This document shows, in pieces, positions 37,924 to 47,017 of a stretch of 64,000 bases of DNA (positions are counted from its first letter, which is position 1; each line of letters begins with the position of its first letter). A program made the position numbers and the translations under genes. A model generated the notes under the pieces. The model worked only from the letters and a program-made list of their open reading frames with translations. It had not been told where the DNA came from and ran no database searches. Source of the DNA: Salegentibacter tibetensis (lineage in GTDB: Bacteria > Bacteroidota > Bacteroidia > Flavobacteriales > Flavobacteriaceae); assembly GCF_020164485.1 (NCBI RefSeq), contig NZ_JAIQZA010000017.1, positions 1 to 64,000 on the forward strand, given 5' to 3'.

Positions 37924-38387
37924 ACTAAATACTGTTTAGGGTTCAATAGTTCATTTATTTTATAGATAATTACAAGCACCCCACTAATTGGAATAACGGT
38001 ATAAACAGCCCCAAGGGGAATATTAAGTGCGGCCGAGGTTTGTCCCAGTAAATAATTCAGGTATACTAAATTACTACCACCAATTACCAGCACTAAAAGA
38101 CAGAAAAGGATAATAAGCAAGTTGATTCCCATTCGGAGTTTTACTCGGTTTTTGAGACTTAGTTTGGGCGCTAAAATATCTATGGAAAGGTGCTGTTGTT
38201 GACCAGCAACATAAGCTGCCCCCAAGATGCCTATCCAAATTAATAGATACCGTGCAATCTCTTCAGTAAAAGAACTGGAGGCCTGTAGGATATACCTGGA
38301 AAACACCTGCCAGGAAACGGCTGTTACCATAACTGCCATTAAAAACACCAGCAGCGATCCTAAAATTTTATCTAGAATATGTTTCAT
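37920..38387 (-). CDS. dctQ: TRAP transporter small permease (DctQ-type)
   Basis: A 155-residue protein with four hydrophobic helices and the family segments MAVMVTAVSWQVFSRYIL and SFTEEIARYLLIWIGILGAA. It pairs with the large permease, whose gene overlaps it by 4 bases. The solute-binding protein gene ends 4 bases upstream. The length is normal for DctQ. Confidence 0.93.
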   Translation of the reverse strand: MKHILDKILGSLLVFLMAVMVTAVSWQVFSRYILQASSSFTEEIARYLLIWIGILGAAYVAGQQQHLSIDILAPKLSLKNRVKLRMGINLLIILFCLLVLVIGGSNLVYLNYLLGQTSAALNIPLGAVYTVIPISGVLVIIYKINELLNPKQYLV

Positions 38388-38391
38388 AGTT

Positions 38392-39387
38392 TTACTTTAC
38401 TGCCTGTATAGCATCAATAATTTTTTTCATTTCCGGGTCTTTGGAGAATTCTTCATACATAGGCTGAACCATTTCCCTAAAGTCCTCCTTTTTAGGATAA
38501 GTTACTTTCACACCGGCTTTTTGTATCTCTTCCAGGGCTTCCAATTCGGCCTCACGCCATAGTTTCTTCTCATATTCAGAAGATTCCATAGCAGCCTCTT
38601 TAAGCCATACTTTTTCCTCTTCAGAAAGTTTTTCCCACACAATTGTACTTATAAGCAATTCATCGGGAAGCGCGGTATGCTCATCTACCATATAATATTT
38701 ACACACCTCATAATGCCTGGATAAATAGAAACTAGGCAGGTTATTTTCGGCCCCATCTACTATTCCCTGTTGTAAGGCAGTGTAAAGTTCGCCCCAGGCA
38801 ATTGGTGTTGGGGAACCACCAAGCATTTGCACCATATTCATCGCAGTATTACTTTCCATAACCCGAAGTTTGAGCCCCTTAAGGTCTTCCGGGCTTTCCA
38901 TTGGCTTTTTACCGTAGAAGCTTCTACTTCCCGCATCGTAAAAGGTTAAACCTTTCAATCGTTTTCCTAATCCGTCATTTAAAAGTTTTTCGCCTAACTC
39001 GCTCTCCAAAACTTTAAACCGATGCTCGCGGTCACGGAATAAAAAAGGAAGTCCAAAAACCTTTAAACTGGGAATAAAATTCTCTAAAACTCCTGTCGAA
39101 ACCTTTGTCATTCCCAAACTACCAATTTGAAGAAGTTCCAAAGACTCCCGCTCTGAACCTAATTGCTGATTAGGGTAAATATCAATTTCTATACTGCCGT
39201 TTGATTTTTCTTTAGCACGTTCTGCCATATAAAGCATCGCTTCATGCACAGGATGTGAAGTATCCAACCCGTGCCCAAGTTTTATAACGGTAACATCCCT
39301 CTTTATCGCATCACAAGCACTAAGGCTGAAAATCACCAAAAAACAAAGACTAATTTTTAATGCACCAAGAAACCCTGCATTTCTCAT
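38392..39387 (-). CDS. dctP: TRAP transporter solute-binding protein (DctP-type lipoprotein)
   Basis: A 331-residue DctP-family receptor. The signal peptide ends SLSAC, so it is probably a lipoprotein anchored in the periplasm. Family segments are IKLGHGLDTSHPVHEAML, YPNQQLGSERESLELLQIG, LKLRVMESNTAMNMVQMLGG with the conserved Arg that binds the substrate carboxylate, and PIAWGELYTALQQGIVDGAENN. It overlaps kdgA by 4 bases, indicating translational coupling of transport and catabolism. The substrate is most likely a uronate, judged from operon context and homology of the system type. Confidence 0.93.
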   Translation of the reverse strand: MRNAGFLGALKISLCFLVIFSLSACDAIKRDVTVIKLGHGLDTSHPVHEAMLYMAERAKEKSNGSIEIDIYPNQQLGSERESLELLQIGSLGMTKVSTGVLENFIPSLKVFGLPFLFRDREHRFKVLESELGEKLLNDGLGKRLKGLTFYDAGSRSFYGKKPMESPEDLKGLKLRVMESNTAMNMVQMLGGSPTPIAWGELYTALQQGIVDGAENNLPSFYLSRHYEVCKYYMVDEHTALPDELLISTIVWEKLSEEEKVWLKEAAMESSEYEKKLWREAELEALEEIQKAGVKVTYPKKEDFREMVQPMYEEFSKDPEMKKIIDAIQAVK

Positions 39388-40055
39388 GATTTGAATTTTT
39401 GAACGATTTCAAGAGCCGACTTTACTTTGTTGGTTATCTCTTTATAATCATAAGTGCCATCTAGATTCTTCTGAAATAATTTTGATCCTATACCTACACA
39501 ATGCACTCCAGAGTCGAACCACTCCTTTAAATTTTCTTCGGAAGGACTTACTCCGCCTGTAGGCATTATACTACTCCATGGCATTGGTCCTTTAACGGCT
39601 TTTACAAAAGAAGGCCCGCCAACTTGCGCGCCTGGAAATATCTTTACTACTTCTGCACCCAGTTCCTGGGCATAGGAAATTTCTGTTACAGTGCCACAGC
39701 CAGGCATCCAGGCCACTTTTCTACGGTTACAGGTTTTGGCCATTTCCGCTTGTACAATTGGAGAAACTATAAAATTAGCACCCAGCTGAAGGTATAAAGA
39801 AGTAGTTCCTTCATCTATTACCGAGCCCACGCCAAGAATCATCCCGTCTAATTCTTTTGAAACATATTTATTGAGTTCTGCAAAAACCTCGTGGGCGAAA
39901 TCGCCCCTGTTAGTAAATTCAAAAACCCTGGCACCGCCATCATAACAAGCTTTAATTACTTTTTTGCAAACCTCTAGTTCCTTATTATAGAAAACAGGTA
40001 CTATTCCGGTTTTCCGCATAACCTGCACTGTTTCAATCCTAGTATATTTTGCCAT
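39384..40055 (-). CDS. kdgA: KDPG aldolase
   Basis: A 223-residue 2-keto-3-deoxy-6-phosphogluconate aldolase (Eda family) that splits KDPG to pyruvate and glyceraldehyde-3-phosphate. The catalytic Glu46 lies in FEFTNR and the Schiff-base Lys138 in VVKIFPG. GVGSVID and IMPTGGVSP are also typical. It lies between kdgK and the TRAP genes, overlapping dctP by 4 bases. Some Eda enzymes also cleave 2-keto-4-hydroxyglutarate, but the context favours KDPG. Confidence 0.95.
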   Translation of the reverse strand: MAKYTRIETVQVMRKTGIVPVFYNKELEVCKKVIKACYDGGARVFEFTNRGDFAHEVFAELNKYVSKELDGMILGVGSVIDEGTTSLYLQLGANFIVSPIVQAEMAKTCNRRKVAWMPGCGTVTEISYAQELGAEVVKIFPGAQVGGPSFVKAVKGPMPWSSIMPTGGVSPSEENLKEWFDSGVHCVGIGSKLFQKNLDGTYDYKEITNKVKSALEIVQKFKS

Positions 40056-40070
40056 AATTTTTTCTAAATA

Positions 40071-41096
40071 TTATCTTTTAATCCTTCCACTGGTATTTCC
40101 GCGGGTAACTTCCATCACTTCCTCTACGCTAACCAGGTTCGCATCTCCCAAAATAGTATGCTTTAAAGCACAGGCAGCATTGGCAAATTCCAATGTTTTT
40201 TGATCGTCAAAATTTTGCAAACCATATAAAAGTCCCGCAGCATAAGCATCACCGGTACCAATTCTATCCACAACATCGGTAATTTCGAGTTCTTCGGTAG
40301 TAATGTATTCAGAGCCCGTCCAGGCCTGTCCGTAAATTTTCTGCCAGGAAGCGCTGAGACCGGTGCGTACCTTATCAAAAACTTTTTCAATTGAAGGATA
40401 TGTTTGCATCAGCTTTTTGCTTGCGCTAATAAAGCCTTCCTCGTCAAATTTAAAATCGGTTTTTAAAATTTCATTGATTTCGTTTACTCCACCAATAAAA
40501 ATATTGGAAAGTCCGGTAAGTTCTGCCAGGACTTCGCGTCCTTCCCTTCCGTATTTCCAGAGATTGCTGCGATAAGCCGGATCGGCCGAAACTGTAACAG
40601 CTTGCTTTTTTGCTTCTTTAAGTCCTGCTTTTAAAGTTTCGTAAGCTCCCTTAGAAATTCCGGGAGTGATTCCTGTCCAATGAAAATAGTCAGCATCTTT
40701 AAATATATTCTCCCAATCTACTTCTTCCGGAGAAATATTAGCAAAAGCGGCATTTAGACGATTATAGGCAATTTGGCTTGGGCGTATTGCTGCCCCCACT
40801 TCCAGGAAATAAAGACCTAACGGATGGTCAACTCTATTTATAGCAGACACATCCACCCCAAACTGACGGATAAAAGCTAAAGCCGCATCCCCAACCAAAT
40901 CCTTGGAAACATTCGAAACATGCTTTACTTCCAATCCAAAATAGGAAAGGGATTCCGCTACATTGAGTTCAGTCCCGCCAAAGAAAAACTCCAGGCTATT
41001 TGACTGTTGAAGTTTTTTGTTCCCTGAAGGAGACAAACGCATCAGCACTTCTCCAAAAGTCACTACCTTCCCGTTATTTCCACCTGATTTTTCCAT
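40071..41096 (-). CDS. kdgK: 2-keto-3-deoxygluconate kinase
   Basis: A 341-residue PfkB/ribokinase-family sugar kinase. The substrate-side motif GGTELNVAESLSYFG is near residue 40, and the ATP/anion-hole signature DRIGTGDAYAAGLLYG with catalytic Asp is near 280. It phosphorylates KDG to KDPG, the common intermediate of the galacturonate, glucuronate and unsaturated-uronate routes. Its start overlaps the uxaC stop (TAATG), and kdgA follows after 15 bases. The context makes the KDG assignment strong among PfkB kinases. Confidence 0.93.
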   Translation of the reverse strand: MEKSGGNNGKVVTFGEVLMRLSPSGNKKLQQSNSLEFFFGGTELNVAESLSYFGLEVKHVSNVSKDLVGDAALAFIRQFGVDVSAINRVDHPLGLYFLEVGAAIRPSQIAYNRLNAAFANISPEEVDWENIFKDADYFHWTGITPGISKGAYETLKAGLKEAKKQAVTVSADPAYRSNLWKYGREGREVLAELTGLSNIFIGGVNEINEILKTDFKFDEEGFISASKKLMQTYPSIEKVFDKVRTGLSASWQKIYGQAWTGSEYITTEELEITDVVDRIGTGDAYAAGLLYGLQNFDDQKTLEFANAACALKHTILGDANLVSVEEVMEVTRGNTSGRIKR

Positions 41097-42499
41097 TAAA
41101 AACCGAAATATTCTTTTGCATTGTGATAACTAATATCGGCTATTGTTTTACCTACTAATTCCATATCATTAGGTAATTCTCCGCTAGCCATTTCCTGGCC
41201 AAACAAATTACATACAACCCTTCTAAAATATTCGTGTCTCGGGTAAGAGAGAAAGCTTCTAGAATCTGTAAGCATTCCTATAAAGCAACTCACCATTCCC
41301 ATATTTGAAAGGGCATTAAGTTGCTTAATAATCCCATCTTTTTGGTCTAAAAACCACCAACCAGAGCCCAATTGCACTTTCCCTTTTATACTGCCATCAT
41401 TGAAATTTCCAACCATCGTGGCGAACACTTCATTGTCTGAAGGATTCAGATTATATAAAATGGTTTTGGTTAATTTATCTTTGCCGTCCAGAGTATCGAG
41501 AAATTTTGAAAGATTTTCAGCTTGTTCGTAATCGCCAATAGAATCCCAACCTGTATCAGGACCAAGTTGACGTAGCATACGTTTATTGTTATTACGCAAA
41601 GCGCCTAAATGGAATTGTTGCACCCAACCAAACTCGTGGTAAGTTTCTCCCAAATACAATAAAATTGCACTTTTAAATTTTTCAGCCTCCAAATCTGAAA
41701 TCGCTTCCCCTTTTCGTTTTTTACTGAAAATCTGATTTATTTCGTTATCATTAAACTTTTCTGAAGATATAAAATTCAATCCGTGGTCACATAATTTGCA
41801 GCCATTCTCATCAAAATGCTGAATTCGTTTTCGTAGCGCGTTTCGAAGATCTTCATAAGAATCTATTGAAATCTCAGCTACTTCACCCAGTTTGTCAAGA
41901 TAATCATTATAATTATCGGCATCTATTAAAATTGATTTATCAGGACGAAAAGCCGTACTTACCTCTATTCCGAAATCACTTTTTGCTAACTGCTGGTGGT
42001 ATTTCAAAGTATCCACAGGATCTTCTGTAGTACAAACAGTCTCAACATTCATCTGTTTTAAAAGTCCGCGACACGAATTTTCGGGCCTTTGCAATTGCTT
42101 GTTTACTTCCTCGTAAATCCGTTCAGCGGAATCTTCATTTAGCAATTCATCAATTCCGAAGTATCGTTTCAATTCTAAATGCGTCCAGTGATACAAAGGA
42201 TTTCTTAAGGTATGCGGCACTGTTTTGGCCCATGCCATAAATTTCTCCTTATCGGAAGCATCTCCGGTTATATATTTTTCATTTACTCCCAAAGTTCGCA
42301 TAGCACGCCATTTATAATGGTCTCCAGCAATCCATACCTGGGTAATATTTTCATAAACCCGATCTTCAGCTATTTCTTTGGGTGATAAATGGCAGTGATA
42401 ATCTATAATAGGTTGCTTTGAAGCATATTTAGTATAAAGCTCTTTTGCATATTTATTATCCAGAAGAAAATCGTCTTTTATAAATTTTTCTTTACTCAT
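41096..42499 (-). CDS. uxaC: Glucuronate/galacturonate isomerase UxaC
   Basis: A 467-residue uronate isomerase of the amidohydrolase superfamily that converts D-galacturonate to D-tagaturonate and D-glucuronate to D-fructuronate. Typical segments are IIDYHCHLSPKEIAED (metal-binding HCH), WIAGDHYKWRAMRTLG, ETVCTTEDPVDTLKYH, AFRPDKS, MVGNFNDGS and MLTDSRSFLSYPRHEYFRR. Its length equals the usual family length. It lies between kduD and kdgK in the long uronate operon. Confidence 0.96.
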   Translation of the reverse strand: MSKEKFIKDDFLLDNKYAKELYTKYASKQPIIDYHCHLSPKEIAEDRVYENITQVWIAGDHYKWRAMRTLGVNEKYITGDASDKEKFMAWAKTVPHTLRNPLYHWTHLELKRYFGIDELLNEDSAERIYEEVNKQLQRPENSCRGLLKQMNVETVCTTEDPVDTLKYHQQLAKSDFGIEVSTAFRPDKSILIDADNYNDYLDKLGEVAEISIDSYEDLRNALRKRIQHFDENGCKLCDHGLNFISSEKFNDNEINQIFSKKRKGEAISDLEAEKFKSAILLYLGETYHEFGWVQQFHLGALRNNNKRMLRQLGPDTGWDSIGDYEQAENLSKFLDTLDGKDKLTKTILYNLNPSDNEVFATMVGNFNDGSIKGKVQLGSGWWFLDQKDGIIKQLNALSNMGMVSCFIGMLTDSRSFLSYPRHEYFRRVVCNLFGQEMASGELPNDMELVGKTIADISYHNAKEYFGF

Positions 42500-42534
42500 C
42501 TTTTTTGTTTTGAGGATCTTAATTAAAAGTAATT

Positions 42535-43302
42535 TTATCGTCCCATCCAGCCACCATCAACCAGCATAACCGATCCATTCATATAATTTCCGGCAGCTGA
42601 AGCCAGTAATAAGGTTGGTCCTTTGAAGTCTTCTGGTTTCCCCCAACGCCCGGCTGGGATTCGTGCTAGAATAGCTTCGCTTCGGTCTTCATCTTCTCTT
42701 AATGCCTGGGTATTATCGGTTGCAATATAACCCGGAGCAATAGCATTTACCTGAATACCCTTAGCAGCCCATTCGTTGGCAAAAGCTTTGGTAAGCTGAC
42801 CAATCGCTCCTTTAGAAGCAGCATAGCCCGGCACAGTAATTCCGCCCTGAAAAGTAAGTAGTGAAGCCGTGAAAATGACTTTACCACTTCCGTTTTTCAC
42901 CATTTCCTTACCAATTTCCCGGGTAAGGATAAACTGCGCGTTTTGATTCACTTCTATTACTTTATCCCAATATTCATCGGGATGCTCAGCAGCAGGTTTT
43001 CGCATAATTGTACCCGCATTATTGACTAATATATCAATTTGCTTATTTTCTGATTTCACCTTCTCAATAAACTGGTAAAGTGATTTTCTATCGGAAAAGT
43101 CACATTGATAGCCTTTAAAATTTTGACCGATTTCATTAATACGTTTCTCTATTTTAGAACCATCCGGATCTAAAGACGCAGAAACTCCCAAAATATAGGC
43201 ACCGGCCTCAGCCAAAGCTTCAGCCATTGCAAAGCCAATCCCGCGCTTACAACCGGTAATTAAAGCAGTTTTCCCTTTTAAACTAAACAATTCCTCTATC
43301 AT
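42535..43302 (-). CDS. kduD: 2-dehydro-3-deoxy-D-gluconate 5-dehydrogenase KduD
   Basis: A 255-residue SDR enzyme that reduces 2,5-diketo-3-deoxygluconate (DKII) to KDG. The NAD motif TGCKRGIG is at 16-23, NNAG at 94-97, catalytic Ser147, Tyr160 and Lys164 in GYAASKGAIGQL, and the C-terminus VDGGWMGR is typical of KduD. It follows kduI by 7 bases. The pair turns the unsaturated uronate released after pectate lyase action into KDG. Confidence 0.94.
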   Translation of the reverse strand: MIEELFSLKGKTALITGCKRGIGFAMAEALAEAGAYILGVSASLDPDGSKIEKRINEIGQNFKGYQCDFSDRKSLYQFIEKVKSENKQIDILVNNAGTIMRKPAAEHPDEYWDKVIEVNQNAQFILTREIGKEMVKNGSGKVIFTASLLTFQGGITVPGYAASKGAIGQLTKAFANEWAAKGIQVNAIAPGYIATDNTQALREDEDRSEAILARIPAGRWGKPEDFKGPTLLLASAAGNYMNGSVMLVDGGWMGR

Positions 43303-43309
43303 CTTTGGC

Positions 43310-44146
43310 TTATTTTAATTCGTGAGGTTCAACCCCGTCCATATCTCCATAATCAAGGTTTTCTCCTGCCATACCCCAAATAAAAGTATAGTTAGAAGTC
43401 CCAGCGCCGGAGTGAATGGACCATTCAGGAGAAATCACCGCCTGGTGGTTTTTCATAAAAATATGACGTGTTTCTTGCGGTTGCCCCATAAAATGACTAA
43501 TAGTTTGCCTCTCTTCCAGGTCGAAATAGAAATATACTTCCATCCTACGAGTGTGAGTATGTGGCGGCATGGTATTCCAAACGTTACCTTCTTTAAGCTC
43601 AGTCATTCCCATTTGCAGCTGGCAGGTATCTACTATACTATTCACTAACAATTTGTTGATTTTACGTTTATTGGAATATTTACTATCCCCAAGCTCAACA
43701 ACTTCAGCCTCAGCCATGGTAACTTTCTTTACGGGATATTCTTTATGAGCGGGAGCGGAATTCAAATAAAAATAAGGTTGCTCGCCATCGGCTGCTTCAA
43801 AGAATACTTCTTTATTTCCACGGCCTACGTAAAGGGCTTCTTTGTGACCCAATTCATAAACTTCACCATCTACAGTGACTTGACCCTTACCGCCTACGTT
43901 GATCACACCAAGTTCACGGCGCTCCAGAAAGTAATCGGCTTTAAGGTAATCAATTGTATCTAATTTAATTTTCTTACTTACCGGAAAGGCACCTCCCGCA
44001 ATATAGCGATCGTACATCGTGTAGGTTAGATTGATCTCATCTTTTTTGAACAAATCAGGGATTAGAAAGTGTTCCCGAAGTTCTTCTGTTGTATACTTTT
44101 TTACATCATCAGGGTGATGTGCAAATCTAAATTCTGAATTGGTCAT
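43310..44146 (-). CDS. kduI: 5-keto-4-deoxyuronate isomerase KduI
   Basis: A 278-residue cupin-type isomerase converting 5-keto-4-deoxyuronate (DKI) to DKII. The zinc ligands expected from the Escherichia coli enzyme are in the same numbered positions: His196 and His198 (PPHTHTRRME), Glu203 and His245 (WSIHSGAGTSNY). The length is the family norm. It is the first gene of the 12-gene uronate operon. A perfect -7 box lies 56 bases before its start and a perfect operator palindrome 92 bases before it. Confidence 0.96.
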   Translation of the reverse strand: MTNSEFRFAHHPDDVKKYTTEELREHFLIPDLFKKDEINLTYTMYDRYIAGGAFPVSKKIKLDTIDYLKADYFLERRELGVINVGGKGQVTVDGEVYELGHKEALYVGRGNKEVFFEAADGEQPYFYLNSAPAHKEYPVKKVTMAEAEVVELGDSKYSNKRKINKLLVNSIVDTCQLQMGMTELKEGNVWNTMPPHTHTRRMEVYFYFDLEERQTISHFMGQPQETRHIFMKNHQAVISPEWSIHSGAGTSNYTFIWGMAGENLDYGDMDGVEPHELK

Positions 44147-44201
44147 AATTAAAAAAATTTTGATTAATTAAAAAAATCAATGAGTACGATATCAGGTTTC
44201 C

Positions 44202-44209
44202 CAAATTTA
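44202..44209 (-). promoter_or_regulatory. Candidate -7 box of the kduI operon
   Basis: On the minus strand this reads TAAATTTG, an exact TAnnTTTG match. It is placed between the operator palindrome and the kduI start, giving a leader of about 50 bases. The -33 region is not conserved, which may mean a regulator-dependent promoter. Confidence 0.45.
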
Positions 44210-44237
44210 AAGCATCCTGTACATACCTGATGAAAAA

Positions 44238-44251
44238 TGTAATCGATTACA
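44238..44251. promoter_or_regulatory. Probable LacI-family operator upstream of kduI
   Basis: TGTAATCGATTACA, identical to the palindrome before the GH28 operon at 29495-29508, and shared also in the following C on its right side. It sits about 29 bases upstream of the -7 box, i.e. centred near -43. That is further upstream than in the GH28 promoter, so the mode of action may differ at the two sites. Confidence 0.7.
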
Positions 44252-44313
44252 CAAATGTACTGTTTACATCTTAAAAATCAAATTCTCCAGTCTATTCTTT
44301 CCCGATACTGCAT

Positions 44314-45987
44314 TTATTCTATGTTAATTACAGATTCGGAAACATTATCATAAACCTGAAACTGTTTTTCTAAATCTGAAAAATCATCCTTATTGAGTTT
44401 TATGTTTTCAGAACCTTCTCCCATTATTCTAACAGAAGGATTTTTACTTTCCGTAAACTGGAATCCTTTTACCTCTACATTTTTAGAGTTGTAAAGAGTA
44501 AGCGCTGCATCTTTTGAAAGCACTTTTACATCAATCAATTTCAAACCATCGGCATCAATAGCAGTTATACCTTCCTCAGCTTCAAAAACAGCATTTTCAA
44601 GGCTTACATTCTTCAGGCTCATTTCGGGTAAGCCCATAAAAAAGGCAGCCTTTTTAGATCCCGTAGCCGTTATATTCTTCATCGAAATATTTCTGAAGGA
44701 GGGGGTTTTTTCAGTTACCGGTACCGTTTCTTCATCTCTTGCTTCATCCTGAGCACTTTGATCTTCTTCTAAAACTGGAGCATTTCCTTCGTAAAACATA
44801 TTAAAGCGAATAGTTTCGGTAGGAATATTAATCATATCGATATCACTGATAAAAATGTTTTCCACAACTCCGCCACGTCCACGGGTACTTTTAAAACGCA
44901 AACCAACATCGGTACCTATAAACGTACATTTAGAAATGTGCACATTCTTAACCCCACCAGACATTTCGCTACCAATTACAAAGCCGCCGTGCCCATGATA
45001 AACTATATTGTTTTTTACAATTACATTTTCCGTTGGCATTCCTCGATCACGCCCATCCTTGTTTTTACCCGATTTTAAACAAATAGCATCGTCGCCTACA
45101 TCAAAGGTATTGTTATAAACCAAGGCGTTTTTACAAGACTCCAGATCGAGCCCATCACCATTTTGGGAATACCAGGGATTACGCACATTCAGGTTTCTAA
45201 TGATTATATTTTCACTCATTAGTGGATGAATATTCCAGGCCGGGGAATTTTGAAAAGTCGGGCCGTCCAGCAATACGGTCTTACTCTTAACAATACTTAC
45301 CATAACGGGGCGCAGGAAATCTTTTACTGAAGCTAATTCATCATCATCAATTAAATCGGGAACATTAAAATTACTACTGCTTTCATGGCCTTTTTTTGAT
45401 TTCTCTGAAGGAAACCACATTTTCTCATCTTCAGAAAGCACCCCTCCTGAATTTAAGAGCGTTTTCCACTGACTTGAGGTCATTTTTCCCTTTTTTACCG
45501 GACGCCATGCATCACCGTTTCCATCTATAGTCCCTTTTCCGGTTATTGCGATATTTTCAACTTCCCGGGCTGAAATCGGGGATTGGTTCCTTACGGTATT
45601 TAAACCTTCAAAGCTCGTTTTCACTAACTCATAATCATCAAAATCACGGCTAAATAGTAAAAGGGCACCGGCTTCCAAATGCAGATTGATATTGCTTTTG
45701 AATTCTATAGGGCCGGTAAGCCAGATTCCACGAGGAATAATGACTTTTCCACCACCATTATCGTGCACATCGGCAATAGCATCGGTAATGGCTTTAGTAT
45801 TTTTTGTTAGTCCGCCGGCTTTAGCTCCAAAATCAGTAATTTCTACTGAATAATCAGGAAATTCAGGTTCGGATACGCGGGACATATCGAATTCAATGCC
45901 TTCGTAAACTTCATCCATCGTCATTTCCTGTGCGGAGATAGTACTTATAAAAAGCATTACTAAAATGCGTAAACCTAATTTTTCCAT
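44314..45987 (-). CDS. GH28-family glycoside hydrolase (second copy)
   Basis: A 557-residue exported protein (signal peptide ending ISAQE). GH28 catalytic segments are present: QNGDGLDLESC, DVGDDAICLKSG, GHGGFVIGSE and RFKSTRGRGG, the last a variant of the usual RIK. It should act on galacturonan or rhamnogalacturonan oligomers. An acidic insertion near 405-430 (EEDQSAQDEARDEE) is unusual. I chose the ATG at 45987, which gives a good signal peptide; an in-frame ATG at 46005 is also possible. It ends the extracellular-enzyme operon, 62 bases before the kduI operator. Confidence 0.9.
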   Translation of the reverse strand: MEKLGLRILVMLFISTISAQEMTMDEVYEGIEFDMSRVSEPEFPDYSVEITDFGAKAGGLTKNTKAITDAIADVHDNGGGKVIIPRGIWLTGPIEFKSNINLHLEAGALLLFSRDFDDYELVKTSFEGLNTVRNQSPISAREVENIAITGKGTIDGNGDAWRPVKKGKMTSSQWKTLLNSGGVLSEDEKMWFPSEKSKKGHESSSNFNVPDLIDDDELASVKDFLRPVMVSIVKSKTVLLDGPTFQNSPAWNIHPLMSENIIIRNLNVRNPWYSQNGDGLDLESCKNALVYNNTFDVGDDAICLKSGKNKDGRDRGMPTENVIVKNNIVYHGHGGFVIGSEMSGGVKNVHISKCTFIGTDVGLRFKSTRGRGGVVENIFISDIDMINIPTETIRFNMFYEGNAPVLEEDQSAQDEARDEETVPVTEKTPSFRNISMKNITATGSKKAAFFMGLPEMSLKNVSLENAVFEAEEGITAIDADGLKLIDVKVLSKDAALTLYNSKNVEVKGFQFTESKNPSVRIMGEGSENIKLNKDDFSDLEKQFQVYDNVSESVINIE

Positions 45988-46005
45988 CTCGTATATTTTA
46001 ATCAA

Positions 46006-47013
46006 TTATTCCAGTTTCCCATTTTGCTGAAGGGTTTCCAGCTTTTGATTTAGATCGGCTTTAAAATCTTCTTTTGAAGTAATTCCGCCGGGTTCCTGTT
46101 CCCAGGCTGCCAGAAAATAATAAGTTACCGGCGCCTCTTGCTCTTTGAACACCACCAGGTGATCATGAGGGCCTTCGGTAATTTCTTCTACTTCTTCAGT
46201 GTTATAAAAAATTGCCATCCCCAGTTGATCTTCGTCATCTACAAGGGTCTGCGCACCGTAAGTGGCGATATAACCCCACTGGCCGTCTTCGCTTTCCTTT
46301 TTTATTAATTCAACATCATCAAATTTCACAATTCCGGTGGTTAAACCTGAAATCGCTTCAGAAGGCGTTAATTCTGCTTTTGTAAACCTGTCTTCCTTAA
46401 AAATGCTAAGGTTCACGGTAAGGTCTATAGTTTTATCACCGGTAGTCCAGCCTGAATATTCAATTTTCACTTCAGAAGAATTCTCTGAATTTGACACCTC
46501 AGCAACCGTATTTTCTACTTCTCTGAAATGCGCTACTGTGTCATTTATGTAACGGCCGTAACTCCCTATTCCAAGAGATTTTCCAGCTTTCAGGATATCC
46601 ATTCCCCAATCTGCTTCTTCATGATAGGAATCAAAACCATCCTGTCCCACCTGATGCAAAATCATCGTATCGGTCTTTTTTCCGAAGATATCTATCGCAT
46701 TACGCCAGTCAAGGTAAAGTCGATAACCAACCTGAGAGTTTTCCCAACCCGGTCCTTCATATCTGATATACCATGAATGATCGGTATGCTCTTCAGGCAA
46801 CTCTACACGAGAAACATTTTCAAACTTACCATTCATATATTCACGGCCTTCCCAGGCTCCACCTTTTTTCACTGAAATTTCAGCATAGGTGGTTCTGTCA
46901 TCCTTTTGTTCCGTTTCAGTAACTTCCTCTTGTTTTTCCTGTTCTTTATTTTCTTTACAGGAAACCGTAAGAACGGCAAGAGCAAGCATTGTTAATTGCA
47001 GTTTTAATTTCAT
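46006..47013 (-). CDS. DUF4861-family lipoprotein
   Basis: A 335-residue lipoprotein; the signal peptide ends LTVSC. The body matches what I know as DUF4861, with GGAWEGREYMNGKFENVSRVE, SWYIRYEGPGWENSQVGYRLYLDWRNAIDIFG and HQVGQDGFDSYHEEADWGMDILK. The family is frequent in pectin and rhamnogalacturonan loci of Bacteroidota but has no established reaction that I can name. Conserved Asp, His and Trp residues in the central part would suit a sugar-active enzyme. It lies 4 bases after the CE8 gene and just before GH28. Confidence 0.78.
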   Translation of the reverse strand: MKLKLQLTMLALAVLTVSCKENKEQEKQEEVTETEQKDDRTTYAEISVKKGGAWEGREYMNGKFENVSRVELPEEHTDHSWYIRYEGPGWENSQVGYRLYLDWRNAIDIFGKKTDTMILHQVGQDGFDSYHEEADWGMDILKAGKSLGIGSYGRYINDTVAHFREVENTVAEVSNSENSSEVKIEYSGWTTGDKTIDLTVNLSIFKEDRFTKAELTPSEAISGLTTGIVKFDDVELIKKESEDGQWGYIATYGAQTLVDDEDQLGMAIFYNTEEVEEITEGPHDHLVVFKEQEAPVTYYFLAAWEQEPGGITSKEDFKADLNQKLETLQQNGKLE

Positions 47014-47017
47014 TGTA

